This document shows positions 54,687-64,000 of a DNA stretch of 64,000 nt, piece by piece. The position numbers were made by a program, and so were the translations under genes. Origin of the DNA: Stenotrophomonas maltophilia (lineage in GTDB: Bacteria; Pseudomonadota; Gammaproteobacteria; Xanthomonadales; Xanthomonadaceae). The stretch's first letter is position 1, and each line of letters opens with the position of its first letter. The notes under the pieces were generated by a model. That model had not been told where the DNA came from, did not search any database, and saw nothing but the letters and a program-made list of their open reading frames with translations. Where the stretch lies: contig NZ_CP029773.1 of assembly GCF_003205835.1 (NCBI RefSeq), forward strand, positions 4,000,501 through 4,064,500. The letters are read 5' to 3'.

Positions 54687-56216
54687 TCAGGCCACGGCAC
54701 GTGGCGGATGGATGCGGGTGGGCATCCAGGCAATGAGGGGAATGAAGGCCAGCGCCACCAGCGCGACCACCCAGTACAGGTCGGCCGAGGTCAGCGCCTG
54801 CACCTGTGCATGCAGGCGCGCACCCAGCTGCGGGCCCTCGGCCAGCCACGGCTGCTCGCCGAGGCGGTCGACCAGTACGGTGGAATGGAAATGACGGCGG
54901 CCCTGGGCGACGGCATCCAGCACGCCGCTGGCGAGCACGGCAGCAAAGCCCTTGACCGTGTTGAACCACGCCGAGGCGAACGGACCGTCCTGCGGTGCCA
55001 GCCCGCCAGTGGCCAGCATCAGCAGCGGCAACACCGCCATCGGCTGGGCGAATACCTGCAGCAGCTGTACCCACAGGAAGTTGTCGCGGATCCAGGCCAC
55101 ATCCAGGTGCGAGCCCAGCCAGCAGGCCAGCGCCAGCATCGCCAGGCCGGTGGCCTGCACCCAGCGGCAATCCACTGCGCGGATGTTCAACAACGCCGCC
55201 ACCAACGGCAGTGCGATCACCTGTGGCAGCGCCACCCACAGCAGCATCGGTGCGGTCTGCAATGGCCGGTAGCCCTGCACGCTGGCCAGGAATCCGGAGG
55301 GAATCGAGATCACCGCCAGCAGCACGAACAGCACGCCGCCCAGGGTCACCAGCGAGTAGCTGAGGTTGCGGTTGGCCAGCAGCTGCAGCTTGAAGAACGG
55401 CAGCGGGTGGAACCATTCATTGATCATGAACAGCACCATCAGGCCGGCGCCGCCACCGATCATCAGGGTGATCATCGGCGAGTCGAACCAGTTCAGGCGC
55501 GGGCCCTGCACCAGGCCCAGCACCAGCAGCACCAGCGCCGGCAGGCCCAGCGCCAGGCCCACACCATCGAACTGGGCAAAACGCTCCAGCCGCAGCGGGT
55601 CCTGCGGCAGGCCCCAGCTGACCATCGCCATGGCAGCCAGGCAGTACGGCACGATCTGCCAGAACGCCCAGTGCCAGCCCACCTGCTCGACCCAGAACGC
55701 GGCCAGCGGCGTGCCCATGCTCGGGCCGAAGGTAGCGGTCAACGCGTAACCCGCCAGGCCATACAGCTTGATGCCCGGCGGCAGGAAGCGCAGTGCCACG
55801 CTCATCAGCAGCGGCGGCAGCGCACCACCACACAGCCCCTGCAGCGCGCGCAGCAGCAGGAACACCTGCAGGTTCGGGGCCAGCGGGCAGAGCACGCCCA
55901 GCACCATGAAGCCACCGATCATCGCCAGCGCGAAGCGGCGCAGCGAGAAGGTGGCGGCACACCAGGGCGCGAAGGCCATCGCGCTGACCGACATCGCGCT
56001 GTAGAGGGCGACGATCCAGCTGCCGTCATCGACGCTGAAACCCATCGCACCGCGGATGTCGGCCAGGGCGACCTTGGTGATGTTCTCGTTGAAGCCCGAC
56101 ACCAGCACCGCCAGCAGCACGCCACACAGGCCGACCAGGACGCGGCGGTCGAGCCCGGGGGCGGCGGCAGGACGGGGCGCTGCAGCGGCCGGGACAGCGG
56201 CGGCCGGCGTATTCAT
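54687..56216 (-). CDS. DHA2-family MFS multidrug exporter (EmrB-like)
   Basis: A 509-residue 14-span drug:proton antiporter. Motif D1-like text is NENITKVALADIRGAMGFSV and the antiporter region is LAGYALTATFGPSMGTPLAAF. The Pro/Ala-rich N terminus precedes TM1 at about residue 25. ATG 56216 (MNTPAAAV) is preferred over a nine-residue extension. It is first gene of a three-gene tripartite system. It is distinct from the S. maltophilia emrCAB locus, which has a MarR regulator and a different gene order (from memory); here a LysR gene lies upstream. Confidence 0.9.
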   Translation of the reverse strand: MNTPAAAVPAAAAPRPAAAPGLDRRVLVGLCGVLLAVLVSGFNENITKVALADIRGAMGFSVDDGSWIVALYSAMSVSAMAFAPWCAATFSLRRFALAMIGGFMVLGVLCPLAPNLQVFLLLRALQGLCGGALPPLLMSVALRFLPPGIKLYGLAGYALTATFGPSMGTPLAAFWVEQVGWHWAFWQIVPYCLAAMAMVSWGLPQDPLRLERFAQFDGVGLALGLPALVLLVLGLVQGPRLNWFDSPMITLMIGGGAGLMVLFMINEWFHPLPFFKLQLLANRNLSYSLVTLGGVLFVLLAVISIPSGFLASVQGYRPLQTAPMLLWVALPQVIALPLVAALLNIRAVDCRWVQATGLAMLALACWLGSHLDVAWIRDNFLWVQLLQVFAQPMAVLPLLMLATGGLAPQDGPFASAWFNTVKGFAAVLASGVLDAVAQGRRHFHSTVLVDRLGEQPWLAEGPQLGARLHAQVQALTSADLYWVVALVALAFIPLIAWMPTRIHPPRAVA

Positions 56217-56369
56217 CGCCGGGCACCAATCCGTGCAGTGCACGGCATGTTGGGGGTCATTGGAATGCGCTCAGTGAAACTCCGGGGAGCGCAGTCTAGG
56301 GAGCCGGTACCCTGCGAAAAATGGTGCCATCGGCATCCCAGGCGTGCGTCGGGCGCACGCCTGCAGGTG

Positions 56370-57287
56370 TCACCGGTGGGTGTCCTCGACGCGCTCGCAC
56401 ATGGTCTTGATCGAGCGGCGCAGCCACTGGTGCGCAGCATCGTTGTCCAGCCGCGGGTGCCAGGCCTGGACGATGGCGGCGGTGCGCACCGGGATCGGCA
56501 GCGGGAACAGGCGCAGCGGCAGGCGCATGCTGACGATCCGCTCCAGCATCACGCTCGGCATCTGCGGCAGGATCAGGTCCGACTCGGCGGCAGCGAAGAT
56601 CGCGCCGTGGAAGGTCGGGCTGATCAGCGCCACCCGCCGCTGCAGGCCCAGCGTGGCCAGGTCGTCATCGATCGGGCCACGCGGCAGCCCCCGCCGCGAC
56701 ACCGCGATGTGATCGCAGGCAGCAAAACGCTCGGCGCTGATCTCCTCATCGAACAGCGGATGATCTTCGCGCGCAGCGCCCATGAACGAGGTACTGAACA
56801 GGTTCTGCACCTTGGTGTCGGGCGCATGCTTGCCGGCGGTGCTGATGTACAGGTCGATCCGGCCCTGCGCCATCGCGTCGTCGTCGGTATCGCCCTCGGG
56901 CACGAAGCGCAGCACCGCGCGCGGCGCCTGCTGGCGGAACAGTTCACGCAGGCGTCCGCCGAATCCACCGATGAAGACATCATTGGCGCGGACATTGAAG
57001 GTGCGCTCCAGGGTGCGCAGGTCGATCTCGCGACCGGCGTTGAACACACGATGGGCCTGCTCGATCACATCGCGGACCTGCTCACGCAGCTGCAGCGCAC
57101 GCGGCGTGGGCGCCAGCCCGCGGCCGGCACGCACCAGCACCGGATCGCCCAGGGCGGTGCGGATCCGGCCAAGGGTACGGCTCATCGCCGGCGCGCTCAG
57201 GTTCATCCGCCGCGCGGCGGCGGCCACGCTGCATTCGTCGATCAGCACGTCCAGTGCCAGCAACAGGTTCAGGTCCGGCAGGGGCAT
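56370..57287 (-). CDS. LysR-family transcriptional regulator
   Basis: A 305-residue LysR regulator. The winged helix-turn-helix is at residues about 4-62 (LNLLLALDVLIDECSVAAAA, ... LSAPAMSRTLGRIRTALGDP). A type 2 periplasmic-binding-like effector domain follows. GGAGA before ATG 57287 fixes the start; the longer frame is spacer. It lies 153 bp upstream of the efflux operon in the same direction, and divergent from a universal stress protein gene. It is a plausible regulator of the pump. Confidence 0.88.
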   Translation of the reverse strand: MPLPDLNLLLALDVLIDECSVAAAARRMNLSAPAMSRTLGRIRTALGDPVLVRAGRGLAPTPRALQLREQVRDVIEQAHRVFNAGREIDLRTLERTFNVRANDVFIGGFGGRLRELFRQQAPRAVLRFVPEGDTDDDAMAQGRIDLYISTAGKHAPDTKVQNLFSTSFMGAAREDHPLFDEEISAERFAACDHIAVSRRGLPRGPIDDDLATLGLQRRVALISPTFHGAIFAAAESDLILPQMPSVMLERIVSMRLPLRLFPLPIPVRTAAIVQAWHPRLDNDAAHQWLRRSIKTMCERVEDTHR

Positions 57288-57443
57288 GGCAGTCTCCAGT
57301 GGAACATTTTCCAGTAATCCGGATGACTCTACGGCACGCGTGGCCCCCATGGATTGCGCCTGGCGCATTCATTGACTGCCGCGCACGGCATGGGTGCGCG
57401 CGGTGACATCGGCGACCATCCCCGGCCTGCCAAGGAGACATCC

Positions 57444-57890
57444 ATGTTCACTACCCTGCTGGTCGCCCTGGACGGCGGCCCCCAGCACGCTCGCGTGCTG
57501 GACCTGGCCGCCGCCATTGCCGGCCCCCGCAGCCGCCTGCACCTGCTGTGCGTGCTCGACCCCGAATTCGCGCTGGCGGCCGATGCCAGCGACGCCGACC
57601 GCATCGAGTACCCGGAAGCCGCCCGCCAGCGCTCGCGGGCCGAAGCGGTGCTGGCCGAAGCCCTGGCCGAGCTGCGCGAGCGCGGCGTCGACGCCATCGC
57701 GCAGATTCCCTCCGGTGACCCGGGCGAAGTGATCAGCGAGCAGGCCCGGCGCCTGAAGTGCGACCTGATCGTGATCGGCCACCGCCACCTGTCCCGCCTG
57801 GAACGCCTGTTCGAACCCTCGATCGGGCAATGGACCATCGACCACGCGCCGTGTCCCGTGCTGGTGGAAACCCGCGACCCACAACCCTAG
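57444..57890 (+). CDS. Universal stress protein (UspA family)
   Basis: A 148-residue single-domain USP: FTTLLVALDGGPQHARVLDL at the start, CDLIVIGHRHLSRLERLF in the middle, where an ATP-binding UspA would have GxxG-9-GS. Here it reads GHRHLSRLERLFEPSIG, ending in a weakened GS motif, so nucleotide binding is uncertain. AAGGAG before ATG 57444. Adjacent hypothetical gene begins 5 bp after the stop. Confidence 0.87.
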   Translation: MFTTLLVALDGGPQHARVLDLAAAIAGPRSRLHLLCVLDPEFALAADASDADRIEYPEAARQRSRAEAVLAEALAELRERGVDAIAQIPSGDPGEVISEQARRLKCDLIVIGHRHLSRLERLFEPSIGQWTIDHAPCPVLVETRDPQP

Positions 57891-57895
57891 CTGCC

Positions 57896-58366
57896 ATGGC
57901 CTCCCGTTCCCCCTTGTTTCCTACCCGCGTCAACTACCGGGCATTCGGCCGCCAGTTTGGTCGAGGCGAGCAGGCACTGCTCGCCGCGATACGCCAGCTC
58001 CGTGATCCTACGCTGCAGGCCGAAGGGCTGGCGGGTTTGAGCCACCTTGGCCTGGACCGCGAGGGCTGCGATGCGTTCGTCGCCCTGCTGCCATTGCTGG
58101 CCGCGCCCGCCGCCCCGATCGACCTGCTGCCCGCAGGCTCTCCCTTCATTGCCGCCAGCGAACTGGACCTGCTGGTCTGCCTGCTGCGCATTGCCCAGTG
58201 GCGACATGCGCGCCCCCGCGAAGATGACACGCTGGCACCGTTGCGCCAGCAACTGGCGCGCTGCGCATTTGCTGTCCACGCGGCGAATCTGCCATTGCGA
58301 CAGCGCTCGCTGTCACCGGTCGGGCTGAGGTTGCTGGACCCGGCCGGCTGGCTGCGCCAGCGCTGA
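57896..58366 (+). CDS. Hypothetical protein cotranscribed with the stress protein
   Basis: A 156-residue protein rich in Leu, Ala and Arg with predicted helices and no signal peptide. ATG 57896 lies 5 bp after the USP stop. It has a repetitive helical look (EGLAGLSHLGLDREGCDAF) but no domain I recognise. Convergent with the diguanylate cyclase gene, 32 bp away. Confidence 0.6.
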   Translation: MASRSPLFPTRVNYRAFGRQFGRGEQALLAAIRQLRDPTLQAEGLAGLSHLGLDREGCDAFVALLPLLAAPAAPIDLLPAGSPFIAASELDLLVCLLRIAQWRHARPREDDTLAPLRQQLARCAFAVHAANLPLRQRSLSPVGLRLLDPAGWLRQR

Positions 58367-58398
58367 ACCATCCACGGGCGGACGCGGCCGCATGGCAT

Positions 58399-59844
58399 TC
58401 AGCAGTCGATCGTTCCATGTGCGCTGTCTTCGTCGTCAAGCACCTGCGCATGCAGTACCACCCGGTTGCGGCCGGCACGCTTGGCGGCGTACAGGCCGGC
58501 GTCGGCATCGGCCAGCAGCTGGCCTGCGCTGGCCAGCGCAGGCGGATGCAGGTAGCCCACGCCAATGCTGATGCTGACCCGCCCCTCCGGCAGCGGCAGC
58601 CCTTCCACCGCCTCGCGCAGGCGTTCGGCCAGTGCCAGCACGCCCGACAACGGGCTTGCCGGCACGATCACCGCGAATTCTTCGCCGCCGTAACGCGCAA
58701 CACTGTCGCCGCCGCGACCGGCAATGACCTTCAGCACCGCGGCCACGGCCTGCAGGCAGCGGTCCCCGGCGGGATGCCCGTGCTGGTCGTTGAACGCCTT
58801 GAAGTGATCGATGTCGACCAGCAGCAGCGCCAGCTCGGTGCCACTGCGACGCGCCCGGTTCCACTCCGCCAGCAGCAGTGCATCGAACTCGCGCCGATTG
58901 GCCACGCCAGTCAGGCCATCCTGCCGTGCCAGCTGGTCCAGCGATGCCTGCCGTTCCATCAGGTCCACCTGCAGCAGGATGCTGCGCACGCCGAAGCCCA
59001 GCGTGGCCACCACGAACCCACTGACCGCCAGTGGCCGTGCATGGTCGACCACCAGCGTACCCACCACCAGCAGCAGCAACGGCAGGATCATCGGCCCGGC
59101 CGCCTGCACCGTGCGTGCCAACCGCGGATGCGGCAGGGCAGCCGGCAGCGGCGTGTGGCTCAGTGCCAGCAGCGCCAGCAACAGGAACGGAAGATCGATC
59201 AACAGATCGTTGTAGGCGCCAAAGGAATCTTCCGAGGTGTAATGGTTGATGTAGTACACCACCAGCAGGTAAGCCAGCGCGTAGAGCGCCAGCGCGCGGA
59301 AGAAGCTGCGCCGCTCGGGTACATCAACGGCCAGCCAGCGCACCACCGCGAACCCGGCGATGCACAGGTTCTGGATATCGAACATGCGCTGCATGCTGAC
59401 CAGCGCCAGGGGATCGATCTCGACCCGGTCGGCGAACGACCGCGTATGTACGAAGAACAGCACGCCCAGCAGTGCCGCCATCGCCGCATCGATCAGGCTG
59501 ATGCTCATTCGTTCGCGGCGCGCGCGGGCCAGGATGAACACCAGCGGGACGCCATACAGCACGTACAGGAACAGGCTTGCCTGCGGGGTGATATCGGCGC
59601 GGCCAGCCCCCAGCGCATCGACCATGTTGGAGGCCATGCCGCCCGCCCACAGCAGCAGCGCAAGCGCGGTGGCGCGCCAGCCCAAGGCCGCCCGGTCGCG
59701 GCGCGCCCGCCACAGGCAGGCGCCCGCCGCCAGCAACGGTGCGCCGGTGAGGAACACGAACGATCCCACCCCGGCGGGGCCCGGCCACAGGGTCAGCACC
59801 AGGCCATGGCACAGCACATACAGCAGCGCCAGCACTACCGGCAT
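58399..59844 (-). CDS. Membrane-bound GGDEF diguanylate cyclase
   Basis: A 481-residue protein. The N-terminal 300 residues form about 8-10 membrane spans of the kind called MASE/7TM-like, and the C-terminal GGDEF domain carries DGLTGVANRREFD, DIDHFKAFND and the active site ARYGGEEFAVIV (GGEEF variant, compatible with activity). No RxxD product-inhibition site is visible five residues before the active site. It should make c-di-GMP in response to an unknown membrane signal. ATG 59844 is preferred; the longer frame translates a SMAG-flanked spacer. Confidence 0.88.
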   Translation of the reverse strand: MPVVLALLYVLCHGLVLTLWPGPAGVGSFVFLTGAPLLAAGACLWRARRDRAALGWRATALALLLWAGGMASNMVDALGAGRADITPQASLFLYVLYGVPLVFILARARRERMSISLIDAAMAALLGVLFFVHTRSFADRVEIDPLALVSMQRMFDIQNLCIAGFAVVRWLAVDVPERRSFFRALALYALAYLLVVYYINHYTSEDSFGAYNDLLIDLPFLLLALLALSHTPLPAALPHPRLARTVQAAGPMILPLLLLVVGTLVVDHARPLAVSGFVVATLGFGVRSILLQVDLMERQASLDQLARQDGLTGVANRREFDALLLAEWNRARRSGTELALLLVDIDHFKAFNDQHGHPAGDRCLQAVAAVLKVIAGRGGDSVARYGGEEFAVIVPASPLSGVLALAERLREAVEGLPLPEGRVSISIGVGYLHPPALASAGQLLADADAGLYAAKRAGRNRVVLHAQVLDDEDSAHGTIDC

Positions 59845-59946
59845 GCATCCCCCGATCCGCAAGGCCGTACGCGCGCACGATAGTCCTGCCCGCGCCACAG
59901 CGGCGTGATCCACTACGGCAAGACGACACGCCGCGTGCCCGCCATG

Positions 59947-60019
59947 GCAGTGCCGGCCGCTGGCCGGCAATCCCGGGGAATCACTGGGCTGCAGGTTGCC
60001 GGCCAGCGGCCGGCACTAC
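59947..60019. repeat. SMAG dimer between the cyclase and fghA
   Basis: Inverted TGCCGGCCGCTGGCCGGCA copies face each other; the left copy has GCAG instead of GTAG at 59947, the right ends CTAC at 60016-60019. The dimer sits just past the fghA stop. Confidence 0.82.
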
Positions 60020-60029
60020 CGGAAAGCCG

Positions 60030-60860
60030 TCAGCCGTGCAGTGCCCGAGCGTGGTGGGCGATGTGCTCGCCGATGAAGCTGGCGATGAAGTAGTAGCTAT
60101 GGTCGTAGCCCGGCTGCAGGCGCAGGGTCAGCGGGTGGTTGGCCGCATCGCAGGCCTGCTGCAGGCGCTGCGGCTGCAGCTGGGTCTGCAGGAACTCGTC
60201 CGCCTCGCCCTGGTCGACCAGCAGCGGCAGGCGCTCGTCAGCCACAGCGATCAGCTCGCAGGCATCCCACTGTGCCCAGTCGGCCGGGTTGTCGCCCAGG
60301 TAGGCATGGAAGGCCTTCTGCCCCCACGGCACGTGGCTGGGCGCGACGATCGGCGAAAACGCCGACACGCTGCGGTAGCGCCCGGGGTTGCGCAGCGCGA
60401 TCACCAGCGCGCCATGGCCGCCCATCGAATGGCCACTGATCGCGCGCGCGTCGGTCACCGCGAAGTTCGCCTCGATCAGCGCCGGCAGTTCCTGCGCCAC
60501 ATAGTCGTGCATGCGGTAGTGCTTCGCCCACGGTGCGCGGGTGGCATTGAGGTAGAAGCCTGCCCCCTTGCCCAGGTCGTAGCCCTCGGCATCGGCCACG
60601 TCATCACCGCGCGGGCTGGTGTCGGGCGCGACGATGATCACACCGTGCTCGGCCGCATAGCGCTGCGCGCCGGCCTTGGTGATGAAGTTCTGCTCGGTGC
60701 AGGTCAGGCCGCTCAGCCAGTACAGCACCGGCAGCTTCTGTGTTTCCGCCTGCGGTGGCAGGTACACGGCGAACTGCATGTCGCAGCCCAGCGTGGTCGA
60801 ATGATGGCGGTAGATGTCCTGCCAGCCGCCAAAACAGGCGCGGTGTTCAATACGCTCCAT
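60030..60860 (-). CDS. fghA: FghA, S-formylglutathione hydrolase
   Basis: A 276-residue esterase-D-type alpha/beta hydrolase that converts S-formylglutathione to formate and glutathione, the second step of formaldehyde oxidation. It starts [20 protein letters not shown] and has the nucleophile Ser145 in [10 protein letters not shown], and [10 protein letters not shown] and [14 protein letters not shown] carry the other catalytic residues. AGGAGA precedes ATG 60860. Last gene of the frmR-frmA-yqcC-like-fghA operon. Confidence 0.95.
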   Translation of the reverse strand: MERIEHRACFGGWQDIYRHHSTTLGCDMQFAVYLPPQAETQKLPVLYWLSGLTCTEQNFITKAGAQRYAAEHGVIIVAPDTSPRGDDVADAEGYDLGKGAGFYLNATRAPWAKHYRMHDYVAQELPALIEANFAVTDARAISGHSMGGHGALVIALRNPGRYRSVSAFSPIVAPSHVPWGQKAFHAYLGDNPADWAQWDACELIAVADERLPLLVDQGEADEFLQTQLQPQRLQQACDAANHPLTLRLQPGYDHSYYFIASFIGEHIAHHARALHG

Positions 60861-60901
60861 GGTGCTCTCCTGCGCGGCGCGTCAGCGCACGCGTGCTTCT
60901 G

Positions 60902-60944
60902 GTAGATGCCGACCTTGGTCGGCTTATCCACGCGCGGCGTGGAT
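60902..60944. repeat. SMAG palindrome overlapping the yqcC-like 3' end
   Basis: GTAGATGCCGACCTTGGTCGG starts at 60902. An attached hairpin (ATCCACGCGCGGCGTGGAT, 60926-60944) encodes the last residues of the upstream gene, whose stop is at 60924. Confidence 0.72.
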
Positions 60945-61280
60945 GCCTTTGTTGATCCGTTCATCCAGCTGTGCCAACAGGCGCAGCAAGGGCTCGACAC
61001 CGGGCTGGCCGTCCAGGTTGCGATACGCCGCCACCGCCACGTTGCTGTGCGGTGGCCATTGGCCATCGGCGCGGGCTTCGTGCAGGCGCGGCAGGAACAC
61101 CTGCGCCAGCCAGTGCTCGAACGGCATCTCGTCGATGCCGAAGGCGGAATCCACCGCGCGAGGCGGCCCGACCACACCCTCGACCCAGCCCAGTGCACGC
61201 AGGGCCTGCTCGATCGGATCGACCAAAGCCGCGCGCGGATCGTCCGCACGCGGCCTGCGCAGGGCATCGAACCAGCCCAT
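60924..61280 (-). CDS. YqcC (DUF446) family protein
   Basis: A 118-residue soluble helical protein. GIDEMPFEHWLAQVFLPRLHEA is the diagnostic DUF446/YqcC stretch. The family has no assigned function and often sits beside RNA pseudouridine synthase truC. Here it lies between frmA (8 bp upstream) and fghA in the formaldehyde operon, so it is presumably cotranscribed. The last codons run into a REP-associated hairpin. Confidence 0.82.
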   Translation of the reverse strand: MGWFDALRRPRADDPRAALVDPIEQALRALGWVEGVVGPPRAVDSAFGIDEMPFEHWLAQVFLPRLHEARADGQWPPHSNVAVAAYRNLDGQPGVEPLLRLLAQLDERINKGIHAARG

Positions 61281-61288
61281 GCCGCGCC

Positions 61289-62732
<1,444 letters not shown>

Positions 62733-62751
62733 GGCGGGGCCACCTCGGAAC

Positions 62752-62770
62752 TATACTGGGGGATAGTATA
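62752..62770. promoter_or_regulatory. FrmR operator
   Basis: TATACT-GGGGGAT-AGTATA: perfect 6-bp inverted arms around a G-tract, the architecture of RcnR/FrmR sites (TACT-Gn-AGTA). It lies 20 bp upstream of the frmR start and should overlap the promoter. Confidence 0.85.
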
Positions 62771-62850
62771 CACAGCTGCACGAATGTGGCCACGCCGCGC
62801 CCAGCGCCGGCTGTTCCGCAGCAGGCCGGCGCGGCAAAATGAATGCACCA

Positions 62851-62862
62851 TGAATAGATTCA
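62851..62862. promoter_or_regulatory. Small palindrome upstream of the last TonB receptor
   Basis: TGAAT-AG-ATTCA in an AT-rich patch 84 bp before the receptor ATG, in an otherwise GC-rich spacer. It may be part of the promoter or an operator. Confidence 0.3.
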
Positions 62863-62945
62863 ATTGTTACTTTTTCATGGCGTAGGGTGCCTGCCCTCCG
62901 CCTGCGTTTATCCCCGAGTCACATTGGCGTGACCAGGGAGAAATC

Positions 62946-64000
62946 ATGTACCGACCGTTGTTCGCCCGCAGTCGCTTGTCTGTCGCGCTGGGTTCGGCAT
63001 TGATGCTGGTGGCCGCCGCACCGGCCATGGCGCAGCAGGCCGCCACGCAGGAACAGAAAGCCGAGCCCGCCAGCAGCAAGACCCCCGTGCAGCTGGACCG
63101 GATGACCGTCACCGGCTCGCGCATTTACCGCGCCGGCTTCGATACGCTGGAGCCCGCCGCGGTGGTCAGCCGTGAATCGATCGAGAACTATGGCGACACC
63201 AACCTCATCGACGCAGTGACCCGGATTCCCGGCGTCAGTGCTGGCGTGAGTTCACGTGGCGACCAGGCCGGGTTCGGCGCCGGCGTCAACTTCGCCAGCA
63301 AGTTCGGCCTGGGCAGCAATCGCCTGCTGACCCTGGTCAATGGACGCCGCTTCGTCACCTCCACACCGCCCACCATCTTCGGTGCCGGCGGCGGCTCGGG
63401 CATCCAGGTCGACATGAACGCCATTCCCAGCGTCATGGTGCAACGCATTGAAAGCCTGAGCGTTGGCGGTGCACCCACCTATGGCTCGGATGCGATCTCC
63501 GGCGTCAACAACATCATCCTGCGCGACCGGTTCGAGGGTGCCGAAGTCGAACTGGGCTATGGCAGAACCAGCAAGAACGACAACGAGCGCTACTCCTGGT
63601 CGGCCATCTTCGGTACCGGATTCGCCGATGGGCGTGGTCACATCGTGGTGGCGGCGGAACTGGACAATGCCGATGGCGTGAACGCGCTGCAGCGCGATTT
63701 CTACCGCCAGGGCTACAGCCTGCAGGCCAATCCCACGGCGGCCAACGCCACTGCCCAGCCCCTGCGCCGGCCAACCAATGATGGCCGCATCGACGGCAGC
63801 ATTCCGTTCAATACCGGGCCGGCCGACGGCATCCCCGACCAGGTCTGGATCCGCAACCGGCGCATTGCCAGCATGACCTTCGGTGGCCTGGTGATGCCGG
63901 CGACCGGCAGCTACACGCGCAACGGCCTGGGCGACATCCTTGGCTTCGGCCCGAACAAAGACAAACTGTGGCAGTTCAACAACGAGGGCAAGCTGGTCGA
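62946..64000 (+). CDS. TonB-dependent receptor (5' part, cut by window end)
   Basis: The frame is open from ATG 62946 to the end of the window (351 codons). GGGAGA precedes the start. Signal peptide ends AMA|QQ (about residue 29). The TonB-box-like LDRMTVTGSRI is followed by the plug (LIDAVTRIPGVSAGVSSRG, LLTLVNGRRFVTSTPP, VGGAPTYGSDAISGVNNIIL). VTGSRI with GxPxYGSDAIxGVxN is typical of the large xanthomonad TonB receptors without known ligand. The barrel continues beyond the window. Confidence 0.9.
   Translation, partial: MYRPLFARSRLSVALGSALMLVAAAPAMAQQAATQEQKAEPASSKTPVQLDRMTVTGSRIYRAGFDTLEPAAVVSRESIENYGDTNLIDAVTRIPGVSAGVSSRGDQAGFGAGVNFASKFGLGSNRLLTLVNGRRFVTSTPPTIFGAGGGSGIQVDMNAIPSVMVQRIESLSVGGAPTYGSDAISGVNNIILRDRFEGAEVELGYGRTSKNDNERYSWSAIFGTGFADGRGHIVVAAELDNADGVNALQRDFYRQGYSLQANPTAANATAQPLRRPTNDGRIDGSIPFNTGPADGIPDQVWIRNRRIASMTFGGLVMPATGSYTRNGLGDILGFGPNKDKLWQFNNEGKLV

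Noticed and set aside
53313-57317. 1334-codon frame opposite the MFS pump operon
   Set aside because: Antisense to four recognised genes, with no family features.

Overview
The window is a high-GC gammaproteobacterial chromosome segment, almost certainly from the Stenotrophomonas maltophilia complex (Xanthomonadaceae). Two observations carry this assignment. The first gene block has the order smeP-smeO / smeRo-pcm-tolC, which matches the S. maltophilia SmeOP-TolC pump. The intergenic regions are also full of short GTAG-tagged palindromes of the SMAG/REP type described in that species. I see no rRNA, tRNA, CRISPR array, insertion sequence or prophage.

Layout. 1-330: tandem REP array. 343-7599: RND drug efflux locus (smeP, smeO, smeRo, pcm, tolC). 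7668-8888: APC-like permease. 9104-14121: envelope glycolipid genes (waaA, lpxL-like acyltransferase, O-antigen-ligase-like protein, GT4 glycosyltransferase, small zinc-finger protein). 14544-17888: secreted GH92 alpha-mannosidase. 18370-27607: C4-dicarboxylate block (malic enzyme maeB, dctA, phosphate-selective-type porin, DctB-like hybrid histidine kinase, LuxR regulator, DUF695-like protein). 27636-34313: tricarboxylate/citrate block (periplasmic binding protein with a TctDE-type two-component system, second porin, CitMHS transporter, PhaB-like reductase). 34521-35658: two small secreted proteins, one with HExxH. 35819-38116: TonB-dependent receptor. 38465-41002: QEGLA-motif metallopeptidase-like protein and rsgA.

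41093-47004: aminotransferase, SGNH hydrolase and methyltransferase in one run, then a NodB deacetylase, a glutaredoxin/HesB-like/rhodanese fusion, a DUF924 protein and AMP nucleosidase. 47159-51957: tandem exported amidohydrolases (the second lacks its metal ligands), a DsbA-like isomerase, a DegV protein and a small conserved protein. 52174-57287: EmrB/EmrA/NodT tripartite MFS efflux operon with a LysR gene upstream. 57444-59844: universal stress protein, hypothetical protein and membrane diguanylate cyclase. 60030-62732: formaldehyde detoxification operon frmR-frmA-(yqcC-like)-fghA with a clear FrmR box. 62946-end: start of a second TonB-dependent receptor, cut by the window edge.

The most coherent larger picture is two adjacent organic-acid modules. 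Each combines its own sensor, an OprP/O-type porin, a secondary transporter and a metabolic enzyme. The REP elements are not confined to spacers: they supply stop codons to two genes, form the 3' end of another, and in one case lie inside a signal-peptide coding region.
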